A stretch of 64,000 nt of DNA from Streptomyces spinosisporus (GTDB lineage: Bacteria; Actinomycetota; Actinomycetes; Streptomycetales; Streptomycetaceae), in the NCBI RefSeq assembly GCF_022698145.1, contig NZ_JALDAX010000015.1, positions 186,001-250,000 of the forward strand, read 5' to 3'. Position 1 is the first letter of the stretch. Every line of letters starts with the position of its first letter. Below the pieces are notes generated by a model. That model searched no databases, had not been told where the DNA came from, and saw only the letters and a list, made by a program, of their open reading frames with translations. Below, piece by piece: positions 1 through 8,776 of the stretch. Made by a program: the position numbers and the translations under genes.

Positions 1-372
1 GTGGTCATCACGACGGTCGCCATGCTGCTTGAGCACATCGGCCCGGGCGAGCGCATGAGCTTCGTCCTCACGGCCGCGCTGCTGTTCGCCGTGCTCGCCC
101 AGCTGGGCCGGGTGAAGGTCGTCGCCGACGAGTCCGGCGTCACGGTCGTGAACATCGCCAGCAGGCGGCGGCTGGCCTGGGCCGAGATCGTGCAGGTGAA
201 CCTGCGCCCCGGCGATCCCTGGGTGTTCCTCAACCTCAGCGACGGCACCAGCCTGCCCGCGCTCGGCATCCAGCCGGGCATCGCCAAGCAGCGCGCCATC
301 GCCGACGCCCGCACACTGCGCGCCCTCGCGGAGGACCGCTCCCTGCGGGATCCCGGGCAGCGACAGGGCTGA
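1..372 (+). CDS. PH-domain membrane protein, 5' end cut by window
   Basis: C-terminal part of a small protein. A hydrophobic segment at about residues 20-38 is followed by a compact beta-rich stretch (KVVADESGVTVVN, then RRRLAWAEIVQVNL), the usual look of an actinobacterial bacterial-PH domain in which one or two membrane spans precede the PH fold. The frame is open to the first base. The GTG at position 1 may be an internal Val, because family members usually have extra N-terminal membrane sequence. In Streptomyces such a gene commonly follows hisG/hisE, which would lie off the left edge; that is recalled context and is not visible here. Function unknown. Confidence 0.75.
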   Translation: MVITTVAMLLEHIGPGERMSFVLTAALLFAVLAQLGRVKVVADESGVTVVNIASRRRLAWAEIVQVNLRPGDPWVFLNLSDGTSLPALGIQPGIAKQRAIADARTLRALAEDRSLRDPGQRQG

Positions 373-626
373 TCGAGGCGGCCCCGGGCGATCTCAGGGC
401 CGTCTCGGGGTCGTCTCGGGGAAGTCCACACTGCCGTAGTGCCCCATGTCTTGATTAATCTGTTGTCGGAGGCGCTGTCGTTGCGCCTTCGCCGCTGATG
501 TTCGCGCCGGTCTTCGCCGGCCCTCAGCGGGCCCCTGCTACCCGAGGAGTGACTCCCTCCAGCGATGGACGGATCGTCCTGTAGTACCTGCGCCGCCCCC
601 TCCCGGCACCACGAGGCGGCGGCATC
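373..626. other. Intergenic region upstream of the HlyC/CorC-type pair
   Basis: A 254-bp gap. It holds a short direct repeat of GTCTCGGGG near 403-420 and a locally AT-rich patch around 450-465 (TTGATTAATC). That patch probably lies in the promoter region of the gene at 627, but I could not pick a convincing -35/-10 pair. No coding sequence was recognised. Confidence 0.4.
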
Positions 627-1952
627 ATGACCACACCCCTGCTGCTCCTCGCAGCGGCCTTCCTGCTGATCCTGGCCAACGGCTTCTTCGTCGCCGCGGA
701 GTTCGGCCTGGTCACGGTCGAGTCGACGGACGCGGAGAAGGCCGCGGCCGAAGGCGACAAGCGGGCCCGCCGGGTCGCCGAGTCGCTGCGGCACCTGTCC
801 TTCCAGCTCTCCGGCACCCAGCTCGGCATCACCATCACCTCCCTCGTCGTCGGCATGCTCGCCGAACCGGCGCTCGCGGCCCTGCTGCACGGCCCGTTCA
901 CGGCCCTCGGCGTCCCCGACGGCGCGGTCTCCTCGGTCGCGGTGATCGTCGGAATGCTGCTGGCCTCCGCCGTGCAGATGGTGATCGGCGAACTCGTGCC
1001 CAAGAACTGGGCGGTGTCCAAGCCGATGCAGGTCGCCCGCTTCGTCGCGGGCCCGCAGCACGCCTTCGCCCGGCTGTTCCGCCCGGTCATCTCCGCGCTG
1101 AACACCGTGGCCAACCGTCTGGTGCGCGCCCTGGGCGTCGAGCCCGCCGAGGAGCTGGCCTCCGCCCGCACCCCCGGCGAACTCGTCTCCCTCGCACGGC
1201 ACTCCGCACAGGCCGGCGCCCTGGAACAGGACACCGCCGACCTCTTCGTACGGACGCTGTCGCTCGGCGAGCTGACCGCGCAGCACGTGATGACCCCGCG
1301 GGTGAAGGTGAGCGCGCTGCAGTCATCGGCGACCGCCGAGGACGTGGTCAACCTCACCCGTGCCACCGGACTGTCCCGCTTCCCGGTCTACAAGGAGCGG
1401 ATCGACGAGGTCGTCGGCATGGTCCACCTCAAGGACGCCCTGGCCGTCCCGGCGCACGACCGGCTGCGCACCCCGGTCGGCCGGATCGCCCGCCCGGCCC
1501 TGCTCGTGCCCGAGACCCTGCCGGTCCAGCCCCTGCTGGCCCAGTTGCGCAGCGAGCAGCCCATCGCGGTCGTCGTCGACGAGTACGGCGGCACGGCGGG
1601 CGTCGTGACCCTGGAGGACATCGTCGAGGAGATCGTCGGCGAGGTCCGCGACGAGCACGACGGGCAGGACGTGCCCGAACTCGCCGCCGCCCCGGCCGAG
1701 GACGGCAGGCCCGCCTGGGACGCGGACGGCAGCTGCCGTGTCGACATCCTGCAGCGCATAGGCCTGGACGTGCCCGAGGGGCCGTACGAGACCGTCGCCG
1801 GGCTGGTCGCCGACCGGCTCGGCCGGATCCCGGCCGTCGGCGACCGGGCCGAGCTGCCGGGCTGGCGGCTGACCGTGCGCCGTGTGGGGCACTACCGCGC
1901 CGAGCGGGTCCGGCTGGTCCGCACCGGACCGGTCGTGGAGGTCGCCCGATGA
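627..1952 (+). CDS. CNNM/HlyC-CorC family membrane protein with CBS pair
   Basis: 441-aa hemolysin-family (CorC/HlyC, UPF0053-like) protein. An N-terminal DUF21/CNNM membrane domain (residues about 1-190; ANGFFVAAEFGLV, GTQLGITITSLVVGMLAEPAL) is followed by two CBS motifs (MTPRVKV from about residue 222; VVVDEYGGTAGVVTLEDIVEEIVGE from about 315). A C-terminal CorC/HlyC transporter-associated domain follows (RVDILQRIGL onward). Relatives are implicated in Mg/Co ion efflux or membrane ion homeostasis; the label hemolysin is historical. Its stop overlaps the next start in an ATGA, so the two paralogues are one operon and translationally coupled. The ion specificity cannot be read from sequence. 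Confidence 0.9.
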   Translation: MTTPLLLLAAAFLLILANGFFVAAEFGLVTVESTDAEKAAAEGDKRARRVAESLRHLSFQLSGTQLGITITSLVVGMLAEPALAALLHGPFTALGVPDGAVSSVAVIVGMLLASAVQMVIGELVPKNWAVSKPMQVARFVAGPQHAFARLFRPVISALNTVANRLVRALGVEPAEELASARTPGELVSLARHSAQAGALEQDTADLFVRTLSLGELTAQHVMTPRVKVSALQSSATAEDVVNLTRATGLSRFPVYKERIDEVVGMVHLKDALAVPAHDRLRTPVGRIARPALLVPETLPVQPLLAQLRSEQPIAVVVDEYGGTAGVVTLEDIVEEIVGEVRDEHDGQDVPELAAAPAEDGRPAWDADGSCRVDILQRIGLDVPEGPYETVAGLVADRLGRIPAVGDRAELPGWRLTVRRVGHYRAERVRLVRTGPVVEVAR

Positions 1953-3034
1953 GCGTGCTCCAACTCCTGTTCGCCGGACTGCTCGTGCTGACCAACGGCT
2001 TCTTCGTCGGCGCCGAGTTCGCGCTCGTGTCCGTACGCCGCAGCCAGATCGAACCGCTCGGCACGGCCCGGGCCCGCCAGGTCCTCTACGGCCTGGAGCG
2101 GCTGCCGCAGATGATGGCAGCGGCCCAGTTCGGCATCACCGTCTGCTCGCTGACCCTGGGCGCGGTCGCCGAACCGACCGTGGCGCATCTGCTGGAACCG
2201 GTCTTCGAGTGGATCCACCTCCCGGACGGGATGATCCACCCGCTGGGGTATGTCATCGCGCTCGCCGCGGTCGTCTTCTTCCACCTCGTCATCGGCGAGA
2301 TGGTCCCGAAGAACCTGGCGATGGCGGCCCCGGAGAAGGCCGCGGTGTGGCTCGCTCCCGGCCTGGTGGCCTTCGCCCGCGTGTGCAAGCCGATCACGGT
2401 CGCTCTCGGCGCCTGCGCGCAGGCGATCCTGCGGCTGTTCCGGGTCGAGCCGAAGGACGAGGTCGAGGCCGTCTTCACCAGCGAGCAGCTCAACCGCCTG
2501 GTGGAGGACTCCGGCCAGGCGGGTCTGCTGGACCCCGAGGAGCAGGAACGCCTGGAGGACGCCCTGGAGCTGGGCTCCCGCCCGGTGACGGACGTCCTGC
2601 TGAAGGCGGAGTCCCTGGTGACGGTCCCGCCGTCGGTCACCCCGGGCCGGATCGTCGAACTCACCGCGCGCACCGGGTACTCCCGCTTCCCCCTCGCCGC
2701 GGAGAACGGCGCCTTCATGGGCTATCTGCATGTGAAGGACGTACTGGACCTGGAGGACTCCGATCGGGCGGTGCCGCAGCAGCTGTGGCGTCCGATGACG
2801 ACCCTGCGCTCCGAACTGCCCCTGGACGACGCCCTGACGGTGATGCGCCGGGCCGCCACGCATCTGGCCCAGGTGGCCGACGCGTCCGGCAAGGTGCTGG
2901 GCCTGGTCGCCCTGGAGGACGTACTGGAGCTCCTGGTCGGTGAGGTCACGGACCCGGCGCACCGCGACGTGCCGCCGGTGAAGGTGACCGAGCCGCGGGC
3001 CAGCGGCGAGCCGGAGAACGCGCTGACCGCCTGA
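1949..3034 (+). CDS. CNNM/CBS membrane protein, short paralogue lacking CorC_HlyC domain
   Basis: 361-aa paralogue of the preceding protein. It has the same DUF21 opening (TNGFFVGAEFALVSVRRSQ; AAQFGITVCSLTLGAVAEPTVA) and a CBS pair (PVTDVLLKAESLVTVPP; GLVALEDVLELLVGEV). It stops about 25 residues after the second CBS motif, so it has no C-terminal transporter-associated domain, unlike its neighbour. Start ATG at 1949 sits inside an ATGA overlap with the upstream stop. The two unequal paralogues may form a hetero-oligomer; that is inference. It converges on the AAA ATPase gene with a 43-bp gap. Confidence 0.88.
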   Translation: MSVLQLLFAGLLVLTNGFFVGAEFALVSVRRSQIEPLGTARARQVLYGLERLPQMMAAAQFGITVCSLTLGAVAEPTVAHLLEPVFEWIHLPDGMIHPLGYVIALAAVVFFHLVIGEMVPKNLAMAAPEKAAVWLAPGLVAFARVCKPITVALGACAQAILRLFRVEPKDEVEAVFTSEQLNRLVEDSGQAGLLDPEEQERLEDALELGSRPVTDVLLKAESLVTVPPSVTPGRIVELTARTGYSRFPLAAENGAFMGYLHVKDVLDLEDSDRAVPQQLWRPMTTLRSELPLDDALTVMRRAATHLAQVADASGKVLGLVALEDVLELLVGEVTDPAHRDVPPVKVTEPRASGEPENALTA

Positions 3035-3077
3035 CGCGGCACAGCGGGCCGGGGGCCGAACGGGGGCAGGGGGCCCG

Positions 3078-4943
3078 TCACATCGCGGACGGGTCCTGCG
3101 GCCCCCGCCCCGACAGCACCTCCCCGTACGCCTGCATCAGGTCGGGCAGCCGCAGGGTCGACAAGTCGTCACGGGACAGCGTGCCCGGGTAGACCGACAG
3201 CCGCAGGTCGCGGTACGCGCAGCTCTTCTCGTAGAGCGTGCGCAGGAACCGTCCGTTGCCGAGCTCGTCGATCCAGCCCTGGTCCACCACGTGCCCGGCG
3301 ATGGAGCGCAGCTCGTCAAGCGCCTCCTCGTCCCACACGTCGCCGTTCTCCGCGGCCAGGACCTCGCCGATGGAGGTGAGTTCGAGCGGGCGGTAGGACG
3401 GGAAGTCGACGCGGGTCGTGAAGCGGGACGACAGCCCGGGGTTGGCGGCCAGCAGGCGGTCCATGCCCTCGGGGTAGCCGGCCAGGATGACCACCAGGTG
3501 GTCGCGGTTGTCCTCGGCCCGCTTCAGCAGCACCTGCAGCGCCTCGTCGCCGTACGCATCGCCCTTGCCGTAGCCGGAGTTGGAGAGCGAGTAGGCCTCG
3601 TCGACGAAGAGCACGCCGCCGATCGCGGAGTCGATGAGCTCATTGGCCTTCACGGCCGTCTGGCCCAGGTACTCGCCGACCAGGTCGGCCCGCTGGGCCT
3701 CCACGAGGTGGTCGCCGCCGAGCAGGCCGAGGGCGTAGAAGACCCGTCCGAGGATGCGTGCCACGGTGGTCTTGCCGGTGCCGGAGGGCCCGGAGAAGAC
3801 GAAGTGCCGCTTGGGCGGCTGGACCGGCAGGCCCTGGCCCGCGCGCAGCCGCGCCATGTTCAACTGCGCCGACAGCGCCTTCACCTGGCGCTTGACCGGC
3901 TCCAGGCCCACCATGCGCTCCAGCTCGGCGAGCGCCTCCTCCAGCAGCAGCGGGTCGGTGGGGCCCGAGGGCAGCGGGGAGCCGGCAGGCCCGGTGGACT
4001 TGTGCCGTACGGTCGGGTCGATCGTCGAGGGGAGCGGGCCGACGGGCGGCAGGTCGGAGTCGGGCAGCCTGAGGTCCCGGCCCTCGGTACCGAACAGCGG
4101 GTCCAGGGTGTCGGGGCCCTCCAGGGCGTCCTGGCCGCCCGAGAGGGCGATCGCCGCGAGGTCGGAGGACTCGTCGTACCCGTCGCCCTCGGCGATCGCC
4201 GCGAGCCGGGCCGCGGTGTCCATGAAGGCGGGGTCGACGCGGTGCACGGCGCGGTACAGGGGGAGTGCGGCGGCCGAGCGGCCCGTGCCCTCGTGGGCCC
4301 GCGCCAGCCAGTAGCGCAGCTCCTTGCGCTGCGGCTGCTCGCTGCGGCAGCGCATCAGGGCGGCCGCAAGGAGCGGTTCGGCCTGTCCGTACATCTCCAG
4401 GCGCACCCGCGCCATGCCGCCGAACAGCCCCGCCTCGATGCCGAGCAGGGCGTCGTCGATCAGCGGGTCGGTGTGCCGCACCAACTGGTCCCAGTCCTTG
4501 ACCAGATAGGCACGGCAGGCATGCAGAAAGCGGACCTGCGGGTCGGTGTCCACGGGCGGCAGTCCGGCCAGCGCCCGGTCCAGCTCCGGGACATGGCGGC
4601 CGTCCAGCCAGTGCGAGGCGTGCGCGAGCAGCAGATCGCGCGGGCTCTCCAGCACGGGCTGCACCCACCACCCGAGCCAGTACCAGGAGTTGAGGGAACG
4701 GCGGTGCCGGGCGCGCTGTTCGCCGAAGCGGTCCCGGTGCCGGAACATCCGCAGCAGCGCGGTCGTCGTGTCGACGCGCAGCGCGTGCAGTCCGAGCCAG
4801 CCGTCGGCCATCCCGGGATCCATCCGGACCGCCGCCCGGAACTCCTCCTCCGCCTGCGGATAGGCGCCCATCGTGTAGGCGTCCACGCCTCGCAGCCAGG
4901 CGAGGTCGGCCGGGGCCTCGGGGCCCTGCGTGCCGAAGTCCAT
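3078..4943 (-). CDS. TPR-AAA ATPase, CbxX/CfxQ (EccA-like) family
   Basis: 621-aa cytoplasmic protein. The N-terminal ~300 residues are a TPR-like solenoid (AYTMGAYPQAEEEFRAAVRMDPG; GRSAAALPLYRAVHRVDP). A linker leads to an AAA domain with Walker A GPSGTGKTTVAR (about 384-395), Walker B GVLFVDEAYSL (about 440) and an arginine-finger region SRFTTRVDF (about 506). The layout is that of CbxX/CfxQ and the type VII secretion ATPase EccA, but no ESX genes are nearby, so a stand-alone role is likely. Start chosen at ATG 4943, whose product begins MDFGTQGPEAP, because GGGGGA precedes it. The same frame stays open for about 100 more codons upstream with unconvincing composition. Confidence 0.88.
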   Translation of the reverse strand: MDFGTQGPEAPADLAWLRGVDAYTMGAYPQAEEEFRAAVRMDPGMADGWLGLHALRVDTTTALLRMFRHRDRFGEQRARHRRSLNSWYWLGWWVQPVLESPRDLLLAHASHWLDGRHVPELDRALAGLPPVDTDPQVRFLHACRAYLVKDWDQLVRHTDPLIDDALLGIEAGLFGGMARVRLEMYGQAEPLLAAALMRCRSEQPQRKELRYWLARAHEGTGRSAAALPLYRAVHRVDPAFMDTAARLAAIAEGDGYDESSDLAAIALSGGQDALEGPDTLDPLFGTEGRDLRLPDSDLPPVGPLPSTIDPTVRHKSTGPAGSPLPSGPTDPLLLEEALAELERMVGLEPVKRQVKALSAQLNMARLRAGQGLPVQPPKRHFVFSGPSGTGKTTVARILGRVFYALGLLGGDHLVEAQRADLVGEYLGQTAVKANELIDSAIGGVLFVDEAYSLSNSGYGKGDAYGDEALQVLLKRAEDNRDHLVVILAGYPEGMDRLLAANPGLSSRFTTRVDFPSYRPLELTSIGEVLAAENGDVWDEEALDELRSIAGHVVDQGWIDELGNGRFLRTLYEKSCAYRDLRLSVYPGTLSRDDLSTLRLPDLMQAYGEVLSGRGPQDPSAM

Positions 4944-5372
4944 CACGTCCCCCACAAACCGTGCCCCCGTCGGTTGACCACCGGACCGTCGTCCATCGGC
5001 CGCCTTGATCGAAACGCCGTGCCGCGGACCGGAGTTGCGGTGCGCGCAGTCGTCCGTCAGGTCGCACCGATGGCATCGTACCTGCGCCGGTGTCGCCCGC
5101 CGAAGGGTGCCGCACGGGCCGTTTGACGAGGTGGGAGCAGACGGGGGCGCACTTCGGACGGTGACCGAGGGTGAGCGAACGGCGCCTCGGAGCGTCCGGA
5201 AAGGTGGGATGAGGGCAGAACGAAGCCCCCGATCACGGGGGAACAACCGGGGGCTTCGCGTCTGCAGGCGGCTACGAGCGGCCGCTCATTGAGAACGTAA
5301 GTCCTGTACGGCCCCCCGGTCAAGCGGAGTTGAGGCACTCCGGGAAGTTGAACGGCGATGCTCTTCACAAGT
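4944..5372. other. 429-bp intergenic region with a nested hairpin
   Basis: No convincing gene. The region contains the terminator-like nested inverted repeat at 5221-5258 (listed separately). The left half is the leader and promoter side of the AAA ATPase gene; the right half is the 3' flank of the uridine-kinase-like gene. Open frames here are short and do not resemble a known protein. A small RNA is possible but there is no direct evidence for one. Confidence 0.4.
5221..5258. terminator. Terminator-like hairpin with two mutually exclusive pairings
   Basis: CGAAGCCCCCG (5221-5231) is perfectly complementary to CGGGGGCTTCG (5248-5258), giving an 11-bp stem. Within it CCCCCG (5226-5231) can instead pair with CGGGGG at 5236-5241 over a 4-nt loop. 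It lies downstream of the minus-strand uridine-kinase-like gene, where it would act as a GC-rich terminator. The alternative pairing is noted as a finding. Confidence 0.65.
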
Positions 5373-6032
5373 TCAGCACACTGCCGCTGGCCCGTCACCC
5401 TGTGTGAACACCTGGTCTGGTCCAACCGTGTTCGCGGGCCCCGGGAGCACCTCGTACCCCTCCGCCAACTGCCGCACCAGAAGATCGGCGTAGGGCCTCG
5501 AAGGGTCTTCGGCGAAGTGTCGCCGCTCCGCCTGAACCCACCCGGCCCAGAAGTCCCGTTGCTCCTCCCCGTCCCGCCGCTGCCCGCGCGTCCAGGACTC
5601 CTCGCGGGTCAACTCCATCCACAGCAGCGCGGCCAGATGCGGCCGCAGTGCGCGGCGGCCGGCGCCGACGCCCTCGACGAGGACCACCGGGGCGGGCGGC
5701 AGGGGGAGGGGTGCCCCGAAGCGGCGGGCGTGCCAGTCGTAGGGGGTGTACGCGGCCGGCTCGCCGCGCCGGAGCGGCTCGACGACCTGTGACAGGAGGC
5801 GGCCGGTCCAGCCGAAGAGCGCGTCGTGGCTGGCGAAGTCGTCGAGGTGCAGCACGGGTGCCCCGTCCAGCGCCGTGGCCAACTGCCCGGCGAACGTGGA
5901 CTTTCCGGAGCCGGCGTGTCCGTCGACGCCGATCAGGCGGACCGGCCCGCAGGACGGGGGCAGGTGGCGCAGCCGGGAGGCGAGCTCGTGAATGGTCGTT
6001 TCCTCGTTCGGTGGGTGTCGAGCAACGGGCAT
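5373..6032 (-). CDS. Uridine-kinase-like P-loop NTPase
   Basis: 219-aa P-loop kinase-fold protein. Walker A is in GVDGHAGSGKSTFAG (about residues 36-50). LHLDDFASHDALFGWTGRL follows, matching the acidic substrate-binding DDF region of the uridine kinase/phosphoribulokinase family, then VVLVEGVGAGRRALRPHL. Streptomyces genomes often annotate this as ATP-binding or uridine kinase; substrate is unproven and it may phosphorylate another metabolite. Start set at ATG 6032 (MPVARHPPNEE); a second in-frame ATG five codons upstream (6047) is possible. It is divergent from the TTA-containing gene. Confidence 0.75.
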   Translation of the reverse strand: MPVARHPPNEETTIHELASRLRHLPPSCGPVRLIGVDGHAGSGKSTFAGQLATALDGAPVLHLDDFASHDALFGWTGRLLSQVVEPLRRGEPAAYTPYDWHARRFGAPLPLPPAPVVLVEGVGAGRRALRPHLAALLWMELTREESWTRGQRRDGEEQRDFWAGWVQAERRHFAEDPSRPYADLLVRQLAEGYEVLPGPANTVGPDQVFTQGDGPAAVC

Positions 6033-6200
6033 ATTCGTGGGGAACATTCTAGTGGTGGGTGAAATCGGGGCGAATGGGCAGGCCGAAAATAGTGCCGATT
6101 TGAACTAGTAGGGGGCCGCCCGTCGGTCGGTCACATTCGCGCCGCAAACCCTTGACAGGCTATGTCGAAAACCACGTTCCGGTTTCCCGTGCTGCTGAGT

Positions 6201-6240
6201 AAGGTGCATGTGCACAGCTGACCAAGGTGCCAAGTGCACA
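6201..6240. repeat. Imperfect direct repeats in divergent promoter region
   Basis: AAGGTGCATGTGCACA (6201-6216) recurs as AAGGTGCCAAGTGCACA (6224-6240), a 23-bp period of about two helical turns. The first copy also contains the small inverted repeat GTGCA-TG-TGCAC. The pair is 36 bp before the ATG of the TTA-containing gene and about 170 bp from the divergent kinase start. It could be a two-site operator; no regulator was identified. A TTGACA at 6152-6157 lies upstream without a good -10 at normal spacing. Confidence 0.45.
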
Positions 6241-6275
6241 ACTGCGAGGCGTCGTACGGGGAGAGACAGGAGCAG

Positions 6276-7226
6276 ATGGCCGCTGGGTTATTCGAAGGCC
6301 AGTATGTGTGGCATCCGGCGGCGGACGACCGCCTGCTCGCGAACGTCTGCGTGGACGTGCGTGCGGGCCGCTACCGAAGTGCCCACGAGGCCCTCGTCGA
6401 AACGCGCCGGGACTTCGGGCTGCGCGCCCACCGTTCCCTGGTCCTCGCCTCCGAGGCGGCCGACTCCGACCTCGTCGAGCGCTGGCTGGACGAGGAGCCG
6501 AGCGCCGAGGCCGCGCTGGTGTGGGCGCGCGTCGCCGTCCTGCGGGCGCTGCGCGCGGCCGACACCCGCGACGAGCGGGCCGAGGCGCTGGAGCGCATCG
6601 CCCTGACCGCCTGCGACCGGGCCGCGGCGGCCAACCCTCTTGATCCCACGCCCTGGACGGCCCGGCTGGCGATGGCCCGGCTGCACCGGATCAGCGACCC
6701 CGCCCCGCGCGGGCTGCTCACCGCGCCCGCCGGCCCCTGGCGGCTGTTCGCGCACATCCTCTCCCTCGACCCCTGGCACCGCGAGGCCCACCACCGCTTT
6801 CTGTCCTGCTTCTTCAGCCGGTACGGCGGCTCCGTCAACGCCGCCTGGGACGTCGCCGCCTTCCTCGGCCAGCGCGCCTCCGCCGACTCCCCGCTGCGCC
6901 TGCTGCCACTCGTCGCCCTGGTCGAGAGCTACAACCCGACCCAACTGCTCGCCGACCGCCTCTGGGAGCAGCCGCAGTGGCGCTCCACCGCCCTCGCGAT
7001 CTACCAGAACTGGCTGCCCACGGTGGCCGGTTACCGCTTCACGCCGGTGCTCGACCTGGCCTACCTCGCGCACGCCCTGGTCATGGGCAAGTGCGAGTTC
7101 GAGGCGCGGGCGGTCTTCTCCGCAATGGGCCCCTACGCCTCCCGTATGCCCTGGTCCGCCTTCGGAGAGCCGGCCGAGCAGCTGTCCCGAGCCCGCCGCG
7201 CCTGCGGCCTTCCCGTCCCCCCATAA
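6276..7226 (+). CDS. Helical-repeat hypothetical protein with an early TTA codon
   Basis: 316-aa Ala-rich, helical, apparently soluble protein of unknown function. No catalytic motif is visible, and the repeated short helices suggest a TPR-like or solenoid fold. Start ATG at 6276 (MAAGLFEGQY) is chosen because AGGAG sits 5 nt upstream; the frame opens earlier (6234) but lacks such a site. The fifth codon, at 6288-6290, is TTA (Leu). It is the only TTA codon I found in any gene of this window, so translation should need the bldA tRNA. A permease gene starts 30 bp downstream, so the pair is probably one transcription unit. Confidence 0.8.
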   Translation: MAAGLFEGQYVWHPAADDRLLANVCVDVRAGRYRSAHEALVETRRDFGLRAHRSLVLASEAADSDLVERWLDEEPSAEAALVWARVAVLRALRAADTRDERAEALERIALTACDRAAAANPLDPTPWTARLAMARLHRISDPAPRGLLTAPAGPWRLFAHILSLDPWHREAHHRFLSCFFSRYGGSVNAAWDVAAFLGQRASADSPLRLLPLVALVESYNPTQLLADRLWEQPQWRSTALAIYQNWLPTVAGYRFTPVLDLAYLAHALVMGKCEFEARAVFSAMGPYASRMPWSAFGEPAEQLSRARRACGLPVPP

Positions 7227-7256
7227 GTGCGACCACCCCCATAGAAAGGCCGCCAC

Positions 7257-8768
7257 GTGTCAGAACGAACAGCAGACAGGACCGAGCCGGACGACGACGC
7301 CACGCTCCATGCGATGGGTTATCCGAGAAAGCTCACGCGTCGCTTCAAGGCGTTCGACAACTTCGCCATCTCGTTCACCATCATCAATATCATCTCGGGA
7401 ATCTTCTCGAGTTTCGGATTCGGCATGAATGCCGGTGGGCCCCGCATTCTGGTATTCGGCTGGATCGGTGTCTCCGTGATGGTGCTCTTCGTCGGCCTCG
7501 CCATGGCGGAAGTCGCCTCCGCCTATCCGACGAGCGGCGCGCTGTATTTCTCCGCCGGTAAACTCGCCAAACGGCACAAGGGTGCCTGGTCCTGGTACAC
7601 GGGCTGGCTGAACTTCGTGGGCCAGATAGGCGGCACGGCGGCCACCGGTTACGCGGCCGCCACCTTCATCCAGGCCTTCATCGCCCTGCAGTGGCCCTCG
7701 TACGTGCCGACCGCGCACCAGACCGTGCTGATCACGGCACTGATCATCGTGCTGCAGGGACTGGCCAACACCTACACCGTCCAGCTGGTCGCCGTCCTCA
7801 ACCGGATCTCGGTGTGGTGGCTGCTGATCGGTCTGGTGGTGATCGTGACCGCCCTGATCGTCGGCCCCGACGACCACCGCTCGGCCTCGTTCGTCACGCA
7901 TTTCGCGAACAACACCGGTTTCACCAGCGGGCTTTACGGCGGCATGCTCGGACTGCTCGTCACCAGCTGGACCTTCACCGGCTTCGACGGCAGCTTCCAC
8001 ATGTCAGAGGAAACGGTGCGGGCCACCGTCAACGCCCCGAAGGGGATCACGCGGGCGATCGGTTACTCGGCGATCACCGGACTGATCCTGATGCTCGCAT
8101 TGGTCTACAGCATTCACGACTACGACCATGTGGCGGGCGCTTCCGCTCCGCCCGTCCAGATTCTGATCGACGGCCTCGGTCTCACCACCGCCAAGCTGCT
8201 CCTGCTGATCGTGATCGGCGCGATGCTCTTCTGCGGTCTGGCGAATCTCACCAGCAACACCCGGCAGATCTTCGCCTTCTCCCGGGACGGCGCCATGCCC
8301 GGTTCGCGCTGGTGGCACACCGTCTCCTCGCGCACCCGCACCCCCGTCAACGCCGTCTGGCTCGCGGTGGGCTGCTCGCTCGCGCTCGTCCTGCCCGGCT
8401 GGTGGTCGCACACGGCGTTCACCGCCATCGTCAGCGTCAATGTCGTCGGTCTCTTCCTCGCCTACGCCGTGCCGATCCTGCTGCGGCTGCGCCTGGGAGG
8501 CGAGTTCCAGCCGGGCCCGTGGAACCTGGGCCGCTGGGGCCGTCCGGTGGGTGTGGTCGCGGTGGCCTGGATCGTGCTGAGCAGCGTGCTGTTCATGCTG
8601 CCGCAGGCCTCGCCCATCACGGTCGACTCCTTCAACTACGCGCCGATCGCCCTCGTCGTGGTGCTGGTCGTCGCCACGGTCTGGTGGTTCGCCACCGCCC
8701 GCCGCCGCTTCCAGGGACCGGTCAGCTACGGCCGCCCCGACGAGGTCGCGGCGATGGACCTGATCTGA
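7257..8768 (+). CDS. APC-superfamily amino acid permease
   Basis: 503-aa integral membrane protein with about 12 hydrophobic spans. The N-terminal region FKAFDNFAISFTIINIISGIF and the SEETVRA motif after the mid-protein FTGFDGSFHM are typical of the amino acid/choline transporter (ACT) and GABA-permease branch of the APC family. Substrate cannot be deduced; amino acid, GABA or polyamine are the usual choices. Start GTG 7257 has GAAAGG 7-8 nt upstream. It lies 30 bp behind the TTA-containing gene, so its expression may be coupled to that bldA-dependent gene. A strong hairpin follows its stop. Confidence 0.88.
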   Translation: MSERTADRTEPDDDATLHAMGYPRKLTRRFKAFDNFAISFTIINIISGIFSSFGFGMNAGGPRILVFGWIGVSVMVLFVGLAMAEVASAYPTSGALYFSAGKLAKRHKGAWSWYTGWLNFVGQIGGTAATGYAAATFIQAFIALQWPSYVPTAHQTVLITALIIVLQGLANTYTVQLVAVLNRISVWWLLIGLVVIVTALIVGPDDHRSASFVTHFANNTGFTSGLYGGMLGLLVTSWTFTGFDGSFHMSEETVRATVNAPKGITRAIGYSAITGLILMLALVYSIHDYDHVAGASAPPVQILIDGLGLTTAKLLLLIVIGAMLFCGLANLTSNTRQIFAFSRDGAMPGSRWWHTVSSRTRTPVNAVWLAVGCSLALVLPGWWSHTAFTAIVSVNVVGLFLAYAVPILLRLRLGGEFQPGPWNLGRWGRPVGVVAVAWIVLSSVLFMLPQASPITVDSFNYAPIALVVVLVVATVWWFATARRRFQGPVSYGRPDEVAAMDLI

Positions 8769-8776
8769 ACCCGGCG

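Noticed and set aside
3291..5126. A 611-codon plus-strand frame
   Set aside because: Antisense to the AAA ATPase, which has a Walker A, a Walker B and TPRs in the other strand.
6152..6157. TTGACA as the promoter of the TTA-containing gene
   Set aside because: No acceptable -10 at 16-19 bp downstream; kept only as a note in the repeat entry.
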